Shown here: positions 1-11,263 of the stretch, piece after piece | Layout: every line of letters starts with the position of its first letter | Numbering within the stretch: position 1 is the stretch's first letter | NCBI GenBank assembly: GCA_025449115.1 | Contig: JAHLKC010000140.1 | Coordinates: forward strand, 1 to 64,000 | From: Chytridium lagenaria | Lineage: Eukaryota > Chytridiomycota > Chytridiomycetes > Chytridiales > Chytridiaceae | Length of the DNA: 64,000 bases | Direction: 5' to 3' | Translations under genes and position numbers: made by a program | The notes under the pieces: model-generated | Databases searched by the model: none | Seen by the model: the letters and a program-made list of their open reading frames with translations, nothing else | Told to the model about the DNA's origin: nothing

Positions 1-493
1 GCGTTCGCAGGGTTAGCGATATGGGGATTGGCGTTTCCAACGTTGTCAAGGTTAGCAGCATTGGCATCTCCATTGGCATTGCCATTATCAATGTTGTTAA
101 CGTTATTAGCGGCATTTCCGCCATCACCGTGGGCACCATTACCCTGACCACCATCGTTCTGCGCATGTGGACCACCGAAGGCGACCAACAGCGTGTTAGG
201 GTCCATAGCAGGACGGGGGTCGATAGCGGAAAGGTAAGCCATAACATTAGGCAACAAGGTTAAGAGAGAGTTCGGGAGGGGGGTACCATTCCCAAAGCCA
301 ACGCGACGGTGCGGAGATTGCGGTATTGAAAAGCACTCATAAGAGTGCCGTCGTAAGTGGTGGTGTTAGGGTCGAGGGGGGTAGGGCAGCAGCCATTTGA
401 GGAGCAAGCGAGCGAAGAGTCCGAAAGAAACGATGAACTGAGGACTGCACCAAGGATGCAGTTGTGATGAAGGAAAATGGGCAATCTGCCCAT
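1..493 (-). CDS. Partial hypothetical protein with Asn/Gly/Ala-rich tail
   Basis: The 3' part lies beyond the left edge. On the minus strand the sequence reads as a protein with a hydrophobic stretch (LPNSLLTLLPNVMAYLSAID, near 200-275) followed by a tail of NGNAN, GDANAAN and NVNNIDN repeats. The upstream part (about 290-493) is in another frame, and the two join across a run of six C residues near 278-283, so a one-base indel or short intron is needed. The start is uncertain: an ATG at 493 opens the frame, but a further ATG at 546 lies in a different frame. No domain is recognised. The compositional bias of the tail shows on this strand and is meaningless in the other direction, which supports the strand choice. 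Confidence 0.4.
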
Positions 494-782
494 ATTCCCA
501 TCTCCGCCGACTTCAATGCTTCACAGTGTCGAACTAGTCCGGACATTGTGTAACATTGAAGTCAGCCTGAAATCTTCAGTCATATATTCAGATAATGCTC
601 GTTTTTGTCGAATTTTTCGAGAACCATGAAACGACGGACTTCATGGGGTCACTCCACCACAACCCATGAAGGGCGAGTTGATACAATCACTTTTTCAAAA
701 GACGCTGTGGAATCATAGAAAAACTGCTATGAGGGTCAGTGGTTCGTACATGTTGTTGAGTTGATTGAGAATGTTCGCAAAC

Positions 783-2639
783 TTATGACCTTTCTGACAT
801 TATAAAGCGTCTGACGCACGATAAATATATTGAATAAACACTCCAACCAACTCCTTCTACATGAACCTCCATCCGATTTATGCACAAACGCCTATTCCTC
901 TGCACCATCTCCGCAACACCATCGTCTTCCCGCCCCTGCCCTTCTCCCAAACAACATCTTCTGATGCAACTCAGCCCTAAACATCTCGGCATCCCCAACT
1001 CCTCCTCCCGCCTTGTAATCTCTTTCTCCGAATCTCCTCTTCTTTCGCCTCCTCCTCTCTTTCTCGTCGTCGCGCCACTTCCATGCGTTTGACGCGGTCT
1101 TGATCCATTTCGACAGCGTTGGACTGCATGGCCTGGAGACGGCGAAGACGATCCGCGTCGAGACGGCTGGCGGGGTGGGGGCGGGTTTCTCAGAGACTGT
1201 GGATGGGTTGGAGCGGGATGGTGGGGTGAGGCGCGGTGTGTGGAGGTCAAACGATCCGTAGGTTTTGCGTTCATGGCGGTCATCACGACGCACATTTCGA
1301 CGGTCATCTCGACGGTCATCACGACGGTCATCACGGCGATCGTCGCGACGATCATCCCGGCGAGATCTCACAGGAGACCGTGATCTTGAACGGCTACGAC
1401 GGCCAGGCCGTGTTTCTTTGGACCTGTAAGTATCCTCAGTATCTCTTCGCCTTGAGTCCATACGATCATGAGGGCTCCGTCGACGGTCCCTTGACCTCGA
1501 TCGTGACCGGCTCCTACGTCGAACTCTGTCATCATCCTTTCGTCGATCATTCGAGAGCTCTCGTCTCGTCTACTACTTTGTCTCTCATCCTCCTTTCTCC
1601 TCTTATGGTCACGCTCCAGATCCCAATCCCGCGTCTTCTTGGAATCCGATCCTGAAGTCGGTGGTGAATCCAAAACAGACTTCCGACTATCTGTCAAAGC
1701 AATATGAGTATCCACCGTCACTTCCTGCCAATCCGAAGAAGTTGACCGACTCCTCTTCCTTTTATGTTCGTTATCTTCCTTCCTCCCTCTTTCGTCGTCA
1801 CTCGAAGAATGCTTCTTCTTTCGTTTATCCTTCTTGTCCTTTTTCTCCTTCTTCTTCTTTTCCTTTTTAGATTCTGCCGCTTCCTTGATAGCTTTAACGC
1901 GGAGAGGATTGTTAAGAACGGCTTGGAGGGACGATTGTTCTCGCTTTTTTATCGACAGCAACGGGTCTTCGCGGATCTTGTTTTGGATATCACGGGAAGT
2001 ATTGGCTTGAGCTCCGTAGATGGCAGTGGCGGTAGCGGAGAAAGTATTCTTGCTGGATAGCTGTGTAAAAAGGTGAAAGAGGTTAGATGCTGCATGGAAT
2101 GATCAAAAAAAATCTAACCTCATCCACCGACTTGCCCTGCTCAATGAGCTTGTCAACCTTCTTCTTACCAAGGAGGTAAGCCTCACGGTCTTCCGCAACT
2201 TGAGCAACACTTCCAGGCCCAGCATACATCCAGTCCAGCCGCTCCTGTCTCTTTCTAAAAACATGAGTTAAGGCGTGAAAGATAACAGCCAAGAAACCAA
2301 CTGCGGAAAACTCACTTTATTTTCCCACTGGACTCCTGAAGCTGTTGGAGCTCTTGAACAGCCCGCTGTTCCTCAATCTCCTTTTGGAGCTGCGCAAGCT
2401 TCTTCTTCTCCTCATCGGCGGCTCGCTCTTTAAGGTACACCTTCTCGACATTCTTGAGAGTGCCGGGGTGCCATGATTTCTTCAAGTTCTGTTTGTTATA
2501 AGCTGGTCAGTTTGAAGTTCTATAAATAGCGATGGGATATCGATACATCCAACGAGCCATGGACTCGAAGGGAGCAACGCAGTTATGGCCGTGTAAGCAA
2601 GCAACGGAAGAACGGACTCACCAGATCGCCTCCACCCAT
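783..2639 (-). CDS. CWC25: Pre-mRNA-splicing factor CWC25 homologue
   Basis: CWC25 joins the activated spliceosome and is needed for the first transesterification step. Four exons are visible. A tiny first exon encodes MGGGDL (2622-2639), with donor GTGAGT. The second (2316-2488) starts NLKKSWHPGTLKNVEKVYLK, the family's hallmark N-terminus. The third (2119-2254) carries RQERLDWMYAGPG. The fourth starts at 2060 with LSSKNTFSATATAIYGAQA. A long charged Lys/Glu/Ser and Arg-Asp repeat region follows (RRDDRRDDRR near 1270-1360). The C-terminal part (RLRRLQAMQSNAVEMDQDR, near 1080-1180, then EMFRAELHQKMLFG) matches the conserved CWC25 tail but is spread over three frames, so there are at least two indels between 850 and 1460 and the exact stop is uncertain. 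Low-complexity Arg/Ser content is normal for this family. Identification is strong; the 3' structure is weak. Confidence 0.85.
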
Positions 2640-3434
2640 TTTTGGTTTTCAGATTAGGGTGTTGCAAACGAAATCCTCAAATTGTAATGTGCTGGACAAC
2701 AAAATAGCGGCGTACGGTATGTGAGAGTAAAAGATATATGTCTCTAAAAATCACTTTTATTGTTTATCCAGGCATTTACATGTTGCTGTTATATTTGTGT
2801 AAGAAAGATATGCGTTGGTCAGAAATTCAGGCAATACTTTTCAAATAGTTGCGTCATTTTCGTGGCATTGAAAACATCCTAACGCTACCTGAGAATGTTA
2901 AGAGATTCTTGGATGATACACTTTATTTAAAGCGTAACGCTTTATTTTCACGCATGTTACAAAGCATCCAACATCACCCAATCATGCACTACAAACGCGC
3001 TTTGAAGGTCGCGTTACGTAGTTCACGAATCTAAACGCGCGCATGCAGACGGGGATGGGGTGCTCGGATGAAGGAATTCGGAGGAGGAAAACCAACACGA
3101 GGTTAGAGGTTTACCCGTGTGGTCCAAGGAAAGAATGATAAATTTTATGTAGTGCTATATTTCTATTGGTTCATATCAACCAATCAAAGACTTTTACTTA
3201 AGGGTGTGTAGTAAGTTTTGGAAGAAAGGCGTGATCCCTTCTCTCTCTCTCTTGCTCCTCTCCCTTCTCCCTCTTATACGGCCTCTTATTTAAATAAACC
3301 TCCGATCAAATACGACAGCCTCATCCGTTTTTCTCCTTCTTCTCCTTCTTCCTCAGCCAGTTTTGCTCCCAACCCAACCTACCCTCAACCTACTACCGTT
3401 TTCCTGCGTCAGTTACAGCCATCACTATCGAACC
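2640..3434. promoter_or_regulatory. Divergent intergenic region between CWC25 and sulfite oxidase
   Basis: About 800 bp separate the CWC25 start (minus) from the sulfite oxidase start (plus), so both promoters must lie here. The right part (3240-3420) is a C/T-rich pyrimidine tract with CTCTCTCT and TTCTCC runs, typical of fungal leader regions. No coding sequence or defined operator is recognised. Confidence 0.35.
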
Positions 3435-5534
3435 ATGCAGAATCGAGGGACCTGTGTCCTTTTACGGACTGCAGCTGTCAACAGACTAGTACAGCCTGCC
3501 TCTTTTTCGTCTTCTTCCTTCCTTCCCGCTGCACCGCTCACCTCATTAGCAACTGTAAGCCAATCATCTGTACATTAATCTATCTCTGTTCCGTTGAGCT
3601 CACCACGCTTTCTGACTATCAGGCTCTCAAGTCACATCAGCAACCTACAGTTCAAATACCTTCCTTCCAACATAACCGCACTTTTGCATCGGCACCATCA
3701 ACATCATCATCATCATCATCATCATCATCCTCGCAATCATCAAACAGAAGAAACCTTAAACTTGGGATCATCATAGGTCTTGCTACCACTGGCCTTCTCG
3801 GCACCTACATCGCCGTCAACTCCAGTCTCATCCACTCAGAAGGCGGCGCGCTAGTCCGGCGAGATCGCAAACCGAACGAAGATGGCCTTCTGACAAGGAT
3901 GTTTGGTTCAAGTCAACTCGTTCCAAGAGACGCAGCGGGATTACCGAAATCAGGCCCAGGATCCAAGGACTCATTGAAGAAACGTACTTCATCTGGACTT
4001 CCTTACTATTCGAGAGATGAAGTCCGGTCTCACACGTCAAAGGAAACTGGCATTTGGGTGACGAGAGGTGATGCCGTCTACGATATCACACAGTTCGTTG
4101 ACGTGCATCCCGGTGGCGAGAAGATTCTCTTGGCTGCTGGTCAGTCGATTGACCCATTCTGGAACATCTTCTCTATCCATCAGTCTGACTCCACCCGGGA
4201 ACTTCTGGAACAATATCGCATTGGTGACCTTGTTCCCTTAAATGAAGATACGTCCGCAGTGTCAGATGCCGAAGCGACCGTCCTAGCTCTCGCAAAGCTT
4301 TTTGAGAACGACCCAAAACGCCATTCCTCCCTTATTGTTCGGTCCGCACGGCCCTGCAACGCCGAAAGTCCTGCTGAAGCCCTCTCCACCTTTACAACCC
4401 CCAACGACGTTTTTTACGTCCGTAACCACCTCCCCGTCCCCAAGATCGACCCTGAAGAGTTTTGTCTTGAGATTGACCTTCCTGGCCTTCCCGAACGTTC
4501 CTTCACATTGCAAGAACTTAAAGAGAAATTCCCAAAAGTGACAGTCATGGCAACCCTTCAATGCGCTGGAAACCGTCGTTTCGAAATGCATGCAGCTAAA
4601 CCCGTGAAAGGTCTTCTCTGGCAACGTGGAGCTATTGGAAATGCCACATGGTCCGGTGTCATGCTCAGCGACGTTCTCAAGTACGCCGCTAAAGAAGCTG
4701 CAGAATCTGAAGGCAAGACCGTGGATAGTGTATTAAAGAATGGGTACTCTAATGAACTTGCGGGTCGTCCTGAGGGTGTTCTCATTCAAGCCGGCCAAGA
4801 CCTTGAGACCGTCGGCGTTGCTTGCAAGCACGTTCACTTTGAAGGTGCAGAGGGTTACGGCGCTTCCATTCCTCTTTCAAAGGCTATCTCAGAGGAAGGA
4901 GACGTATTGCTCGCTTATGAGATGAATGGAGAACCGCTACCCGCTGATCACGGCTTTCCTTTGCGTTCAATCGTTCCTGGTCACGTTGCAGCACGGTCTG
5001 TCAAGTGGCTCAAGAAGATTTCCGTCTCAGATGAAGAGAGTCATAGTCACTGGCAGAGGAAGGATTACAAAGGGTTCGGACCTAGCAAGACACTTGAGAC
5101 GAGCAAATATGAGGCGTCAGAGAGTATCCAAGAGATGCCTGTTCAGAGCGCCGTGTTATCACCTAAAGAGGGCGATGTCGTTAAGATTGCTGACACTGTT
5201 GCCGTCGAAGGGTATGCTTGGAGTGGTGGCGGGCGTGGAATTGTTCGAGTAGACGTGTCGGCTGATGGTGGGAAGACGTGGCATGATGCGACTGTTCTTA
5301 AGAAGCCTGGACAGCCGAGGGGACGAGAGTGGGCTTGGACTCGGTGGGAGGCGAGTGGTGCCTGTTTCAAAGGAAACTTCTGGGCCTTTAGAGATTGTAT
5401 GCAAGGCGGTGGATACCAGCTATAATGAGCAACCTGAACGGATGGAGAGCGTGTATAATGTGAGGGGAGTGCTTGTGAGCGCTTGGCATCGTGTGAAGGT
5501 AGAGGCAAAAAAGGCAGAGGATAATAAGCCATAA
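3435..5534 (+). CDS. SUOX: Mitochondrial sulfite oxidase, cytochrome b5 / molybdopterin type
   Basis: Predicted to oxidise sulfite to sulfate, passing electrons to cytochrome c in the mitochondrial intermembrane space. Exon 1 (3435-3554) encodes an Arg/Ser-rich mitochondrial presequence. The intron (3555-3622) keeps phase 0. A Ser-rich linker is followed by a membrane anchor, [19 protein letters not shown] (about residues 86-105). The cytochrome b5 domain has the haem motif [14 protein letters not shown] (His about 201). The Mo-cofactor domain has [12 protein letters not shown], with the molybdenum-ligand Cys near residue 354, and [13 protein letters not shown] sequence ([16 protein letters not shown]). 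A dimerisation domain follows. Near 5350 the frame breaks: WAWTRWEA is followed in the next frame by [15 protein letters not shown] and [12 protein letters not shown], the expected family C-terminus, so a one-base indel is likely and the true stop is 5534. Upstream in-frame ATGs from 3218 lie in the leader and were not chosen. Confidence 0.9.
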
Positions 5535-5731
5535 GCATGTGGTCGCCTTTTTCTGTCTACGCCTCCTCATATATTTATCTAAGTACGCCTTAACGCTTTC
5601 ATTATACTGGTGCTGTCATTACACACATTTCTCTGTATTTGTTTTGGTTTTTAATAAACTTCCATCAGACTTATGGAAGTTTGTCAATCGGTGTGACTAA
5701 ATCTGCTACCAAACAAAAGCAAACAAAAGAG

Positions 5732-7414
5732 ATGGTCTTCTCCCTGACAGCCATCAGTCGCTACATTGAAGACTTTGAGCTCTACGAGCGCACCGACCGC
5801 AAAAAACTTCCGCTCGTCGAATTTGCACACGCCATCGTCCAGGTACACATGTCCTGTATCTACTCTTCGCTAACGCTCCAGTCCGACTTTTTCCAATTCT
5901 TCATCATCGCCATCGTCATTGGAAATGCAATAGCCGTCGGCGATGAAGCGCGAGTAATATCAAGTCAGACTGATATTGGATCCCCAAGATCTATGACCAA
6001 CTTGATCTTGTGTTTATGACGCTCTATGTGATGGAATTTGCGATCAAGGTGTATGCGGAACCTGTTGGTTATTGGAGGAATCCGTATAATGCATTTGATT
6101 TTTGTGGTGATGGCGTTTACGGTGTTTCAGTGGATTGTGTTGATGGTGGTCTTTGATATGGAGATGGAATGGATTAGGGTGTTGTTTGTGAGTATTTGTG
6201 GGTTGTGATTTTTGTTGTTCTCTTTCCCGTGCCTTTACTTTATAAAATCCATGCCTTTTGCTTCTCCCATAACTGTTTTGATTTCATTATTGCATGTCTT
6301 CATGTCTTTAACTCAAATTTAGCGATGAAGACCTCTGACCTTTTTTCCTCAGCTCTTCGAGTCATCCGCGTTGTCCGTATCTTCTCCTTCATCCCTACCC
6401 TGCAAGTCGTCGTCACAGCCTCCTCCGCACCCTTCGTCGCAACGCCGTTGACATCCTAATCCTCCTCCTTCTCACTATGTTCATCTTTGGCGTGCTTGGT
6501 CACTATCTTTTCGGTCAGGTTGAGACCAACACAGCATACCAAGATTGGGGGACGCTTGGAAATGCGTTCATGACGTTGTTCATCTACGTTTGTGTAAGTA
6601 TATTCGTTATGGGACTAAGGTTGCTGAACCTTACAAAAGGGAGATGGATGGGTGCCGTATCATGAACGGTTGGATAATGAGGGTTATGCGGGCAGTGAGA
6701 TGTTCTCGGCAGTTTTCTTTTTATTGGGAACTTTATTATTGCGAATTTGTTTGTGGGTGTTATTTGCCAGGTTAGTATTTATATCATCTCTTTTTTTTAT
6801 TGCTCTATAATACACGTTGTACTCTATTCTTTGTCCTCTGAATGCTCATACTGACAGCACTGCTTTGATTTTGTCTCCACGTAGAATATTCGTGAAGCAA
6901 CTGAAGTTGACAAAGCCGAAAAACTCCGTAAACGCAAGATCGCGAAAATGATCAAACGGGAGCTTTTCCTCCGAAAACAAAGACAAGATATGAGTCAGCT
7001 TGTAGCGCAGGTAAAAACAGAATCCTCTCATCTTTGTTTGTTCGCTCATACAATTTAGACGTTCAATACAAACCGAAATTTTCAAGAACTGCTGAAAGAA
7101 TTGGTTGGGACGTTGAGACATGAAGATGTCGTACCCATGACACATATCGCGTGTAATCTGACTTGGCTGGAAACTTTTGTAGTCACATTAACACATCAGG
7201 TGAGCTTACTCAATCGTTGTACAAATGGACTTAGTATATTGTTGAAAGGAAAACACAATGTATAGGTGCCAACAATTACATTTTGCAATAGCAAACGTTC
7301 TCGCTGAGTACGGTGCGTGGTACATTCTTAAATCACTTTAGCGACTGACAATACTGTTTTTGATACTTATTAGTTGATCGACGGTTAAAGTCACGTATGA
7401 AGCAGGATCGGTAG
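5732..7414 (+). CDS. CatSper-like voltage-gated cation (calcium) channel subunit
   Basis: Predicted six-transmembrane single-repeat channel. Seen in order: an N-terminus ending FAHAIVQ before intron 1; S1 (FFQFFIIAIVIGNAIAVGDE); S2 region with YVMEFAIKVYAEPVGYWRN; S3; S4 with spaced arginines (ALRVIRVVRIFSF); S5 (ILILLLLTMFIFGVLGHYLFG); a pore reading YVC-GDGWVPYH across an intron, giving the acidic DGW selectivity motif; S6 (NFIIANLFVGVICQ); a charged coil (AEKLRKRKIAKMIKRELF); and a C-terminal exon with HEDVVPMTHIACNLTWLE. The last coding pieces (MYRCQQLHFAIANVLAE, then VDRRLKSRM) end at 7414. Single-base shifts are needed near 5975, 6100, 6425 and 6730. CatSper channels control calcium entry in flagellated cells, so a role in zoospore motility is inferred. 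The N- and C-terminal sequences fit CatSper better than other single-domain channels. Confidence 0.75.
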
Positions 7415-7972
7415 CTCTGTGATTTCTCTACTTTTTTAGCCTGCTTATGTCTCGGTGCGCTGGAGAGGAAATCGACGCCGTGGGAGAAAACGTCTATTGT
7501 GTTTGATAGCTACATTCCAACCCACATGTTTGTTACAATTGTACATATATCTTTATATACGGCCAAAATATAAACACTTTTATTTTGCATGAGAAAGCTT
7601 TTAGCTAATTATTTTACAAAGGTTTCTTCTGCAGCAGTTTTCTTCACGAATGCAAATGAGATTATTAGGGGAAAAGAGAGCGAATAATGCAAAAAGAACC
7701 TTTAATGTTTGCTGGTCTGTTAAAAGTGAAAACCAAAGTTTGAGAAAGTGCCTTATAAAACTCAGGCGTGCCTCAGTGCCGGATAAAATACCCTTTTCGA
7801 GTCCAAGATCATAATATGTAATGGATACCATAATTTCGATACATATTCCGACTATTTTCTTCATATATTTTAAGTAGAAGAAGGAAAGGTATAAATAGGA
7901 AACGGCTTTGGGTAGAAAATATTATTATGTATATTAACTTAAACTATTGAATTTGAGAATCTCGGGGTATTA
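7415..7972. other. Convergent intergenic region, no gene seen
   Basis: This AT-rich spacer lies between the CatSper-like gene and the Kazal gene, which converge on it, so it holds both 3' ends. Short open frames on either strand have no recognisable sequence. Nothing else is seen. Confidence 0.4.
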
Positions 7973-8521
7973 CTAAAAGAGAGCAAAGACAGAGAGGACA
8001 AGGACCACGATAGCTGTCTGTCCGCTAAACCTTCCTGTAGCAGCAGCCCCACTCTCAATAATATTAGTCATAGTGGGCTTTACAGACGTGATGGTTGTAG
8101 GGAGAGTGGTGGCGGTCACCGATGATCTGCATGAGGTGGTGGGGGTGACGGTAGTAGTCTTGGTCAAAGTTGTGCAAGAAGAGGTAGCGGAAGTCATCGC
8201 AGTCGAAGTAGTTGCGGTGACCGTAGTAGAGGTCTTGGAGATGATTGTGGTGGACGTGGTGGACGTGGTTGACGCGGGAGCAGTTGTGGAGGAGGATGTA
8301 GAGGGACACTTGACCTTGACAAGTGAAGGATCCTTGCATTGAGAGGCCTCAAAGATGCAACCATTCATGTATTGCTGTCCGTCGGAGCCGCAAGTTGGTC
8401 CATCGGGGGAGGGAACGAGCTTGCAGTAAAAGTTATCGCACTTGGGCGGGGAAGTTGGGGTCGCGTTAACAATGGCGATAGAGGCGATGAAAGAGGCCAG
8501 GATCAAAGTGGAAGAGACCAT
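7973..8521 (-). CDS. Secreted, GPI-anchored single Kazal-domain protein
   Basis: Intronless 182-residue protein. Residues 1-20 form a signal peptide (MVSSTLILASFIASIAIVNA). Residues 28-72 hold six cysteines (C28, C33, C44, C55, C62, C72) with the core PTCGSDGQQYMNGCIFEASQC, which matches the Kazal pattern VCGSDGxxYxNxCxxxxAxC. A Thr/Ser-rich stalk follows to about residue 150, likely O-glycosylated. The C-terminus has a small-residue site (ESGAAATG) and a hydrophobic tail ending VLVLSVFALF, as in GPI-anchored proteins. Kazal domains usually inhibit serine proteases and the P1 residue would be near C33-C44, but inhibition is inferred only. It stands alone, with no linked protease gene. Confidence 0.75.
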   Translation of the reverse strand: MVSSTLILASFIASIAIVNATPTSPPKCDNFYCKLVPSPDGPTCGSDGQQYMNGCIFEASQCKDPSLVKVKCPSTSSSTTAPASTTSTTSTTIISKTSTTVTATTSTAMTSATSSCTTLTKTTTVTPTTSCRSSVTATTLPTTITSVKPTMTNIIESGAAATGRFSGQTAIVVLVLSVFALF

Positions 8522-11263
8522 TTTGGGTGATTTTAGTGTTAAGGGTAGCTGAGAGACTGTTGTTTGTTATTGCTTGTTGTTAATATTGAGAGAAGTGAAG
8601 GTATAGGTCAAGCATTTATACGGAAAGTCGAAACGATAGACTCAGAAACGAATTCCGTGGATAGGTGCCTCTGGCGGTGTTGAACATTCCAGCGATAGAG
8701 GCTGATCGATGTGAAGAAGTTCAGGAGGGTGCTTTCCTGAGCCATATTCTTGCCTTTTTTTTTTCGAGGCGGTGTTTGTCAGTCAGGCCAAATACTCTTT
8801 GGAGCAGATGGATATCAGGTAATTTGAAGGTTGCGTAAGAATAACAAGACACAGGTAGCTTCTCTCTCTCTGCCATTGCGGTACATGAATCCCTCACACT
8901 GAGTTGGATGTCCTCCTTCTACAGGTGATCGAACTTTCTAAGTGAACTTTTAATAAAAGTTACCCAACACACCGCCTATCCTGTGCATCTCTCCTTTCTA
9001 TTCTCATTAAGAATGTGAACACATTCGTATGCCTATGGTCCCTGCGTGATCCGTCGCTCTGTTGAAAGCCCCTCAATACCTTAACAGCTTGTTTGAGTTT
9101 AATGTGGCCCAGCAACCTGACAAACTTGATATTGATGAAGGCCTTGGAAGCATGTGAATAATGAGAGGTAGTGTATCGAGAGCAAAGGCAAGTGCTGAGG
9201 TTTTAAGTCGAGGCTGGAGGAGGGCTGACGAGCTGGTGAGGTCGAGTAGGGCAGTTAGGGTAATCCGGTCATTGGTCGATCGGTTCATACTCACGTTCCG
9301 CTACATGTTCCTTAGCCTCTCTCAACGTATCTTCCTTCGCCCCTCTCACCGCGCCTCAAAAGACAGCGAATGGATAGTCTTCGATCCAACATGAAACTTC
9401 TGACCTAATCATGAGTCAAGTGGATGAGCGGATCACTTGAGCAGCCTCTCGCGATCCACGCCCCAGCATACAGTATGCTTTCTTCTTGAAGTGAATATAA
9501 AATAGCATGAGTGCTTCGTCCATTTTCCCTATTTTCACATTGCACATATCCATCTCAGCCATTACATTGCACACATCCATCTCAGCCATTAAATCCTAAT
9601 CTATCCCCTAGCTATCCCCTCAAATCATCATCACCCATTATGCATCACAGCACGTCTGCCATTCTCCTCTATACAACTAGCCTTCACTTTACCATCATTC
9701 CGATCTAGCATCATTGACATCACACTAGCATACTGAAACGGCACGGCCATGCTAGGCATCCTCCACCGCACACACTCGCTTTATCAACAATCACATAAGG
9801 CCGTATTCCTCAGATCAAGGCACTTCTTAATCAAGCATGGCTTTCTCGCTATACGACGGATATCTGCCATAGTGTTATTCCGTGATCGTCATTATTAGGA
9901 GGTAATTATCCACTTTTGAAGTTTGGCCTCTCATTCAATACTTCTATAATCATTCCACGAATGGCATTGCTGACACTTATTCTCTTTGAATTAGGACCGG
10001 GTAGAGTCGAAGATTCCTATAGGTCCTTTATAGGTCTTCTGCCATTGAAGGATGACATGGTACCTCTCCGAAACTGCTAAACGTTTCGCTGTTGTTCGAA
10101 GGCGACTTGGGAGATGAGCTCTTCTCTGCGGGAAAGGCGTCCATGGCATCTCTTCGAGAATGTCCCTGCCGTGACGTAGCACCTTCGTGGTAGCTAGATC
10201 GCCGTCAACCGGAGTAAGAACTTTTCATGGAACATCCTCTTCCAAAATACTTGGACCGTCAGCTAAAATATTGTTTTTATATAACAGGCCCGGGCGGCGA
10301 CTACAAGCCTCCAAGATGTTTTTGACACTCTGAGAGTAGCCAATAGCTCTAGTGTTGTCGAATCGTCTTCGCGCCGAGACGATGGTGCACAGCTCCGGAA
10401 CCGTAAAACGTTCCAGTCGACGTGTCGCTCCGTCCGAAGACGGCGAGGAGACCGTTGCCCTTTGCGAGGAAGTTTTTAGCGTCTCGCCGAGTGGAATGAT
10501 GGACTCCCGTCGTAAGGTAAGTGGAATTTCTATCTCTCAAAGAGTTATATTTATTTGATATTGAGTTGTGTACTGTGTGTTGGCTCTGTTTTTTTTTTTT
10601 AATATGGGGAATTGAGGTGGTCAATTGGTGGGTGTGTGTAGGTAAAGGTCTTTTATATTTCTTATATTCTTTAGGTTGATGTTAGTGGTGTTGAGAGAAT
10701 TGATTCTGAAGTGGGAATTTGGATATTGTGGACATTACATAGTATAATATTATAATTCATTTGCCTAAGATTTATACCTCAATCTATTGTGTAATTTCTA
10801 TATAATAGGAGATGGAACATTTTTTTTATCGCCCCATTACATCCGGCTTTCATTATTCTCTGACATTCCTGCAAATGTCGAATAATGAAGAGTAAATATA
10901 ACTTTCTACTTAACACATTTTCAATTAAAGTTAATAACTACATTAATATGGAGTAAGAGAGAAAGATGAAAAATTTAAACAGCGATTCTTTAAATTCTTG
11001 ATCATGCACTCGCACTTATATATAAAAATAGTATGACTTTCTCGGTATATACGAAAATACATCATCTTTTTGCTATTTTCGTACCGATAAAGACTTGAAG
11101 ATGGGAAAGAAGGAGGGAGGAGTTTTGCTTCATCTATAAACATATTTGGCCTGATCTGACAATATTATGGAAGAATGATATGAATTTTCTAATGTTTAAG
11201 CGAATTTCAAGTGTATCGACGACTTGAATAGTTATCACCGTTTAAATAAGCCCGAACAATTGC
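8522..11263. other. 2.7 kb intergenic region without a recognisable gene
   Basis: The right-hand part is AT-rich and contains only short unconvincing frames. Two details are worth keeping. An imperfect tandem duplication of about 27 bp lies at 9537-9592 (CATTGCACA(T/C)ATCCATC). A more GC-rich, exon-like stretch lies at 10350-10515, ending at a GTAAGT donor-like site. The first part (8522-8640) should hold the Kazal gene promoter. Confidence 0.35.

Noticed and set aside
783..1355. A 190-codon minus-strand frame starting with Met/Thr/Val repeats
   Set aside because: It is a shadow of the CWC25 Arg-Asp repeat region in another frame; only its last part may be used by CWC25 after a frame change.
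3594..3776. Plus-strand frame with a poly-His run
   Set aside because: This is the Ser-coding CATCAT/TCATCA stretch of the sulfite oxidase linker read out of frame.
8064..8342. His- and Val-rich frames on both strands
   Set aside because: They overlap the Thr/Ser stalk of the Kazal protein in other frames and have no independent start context.
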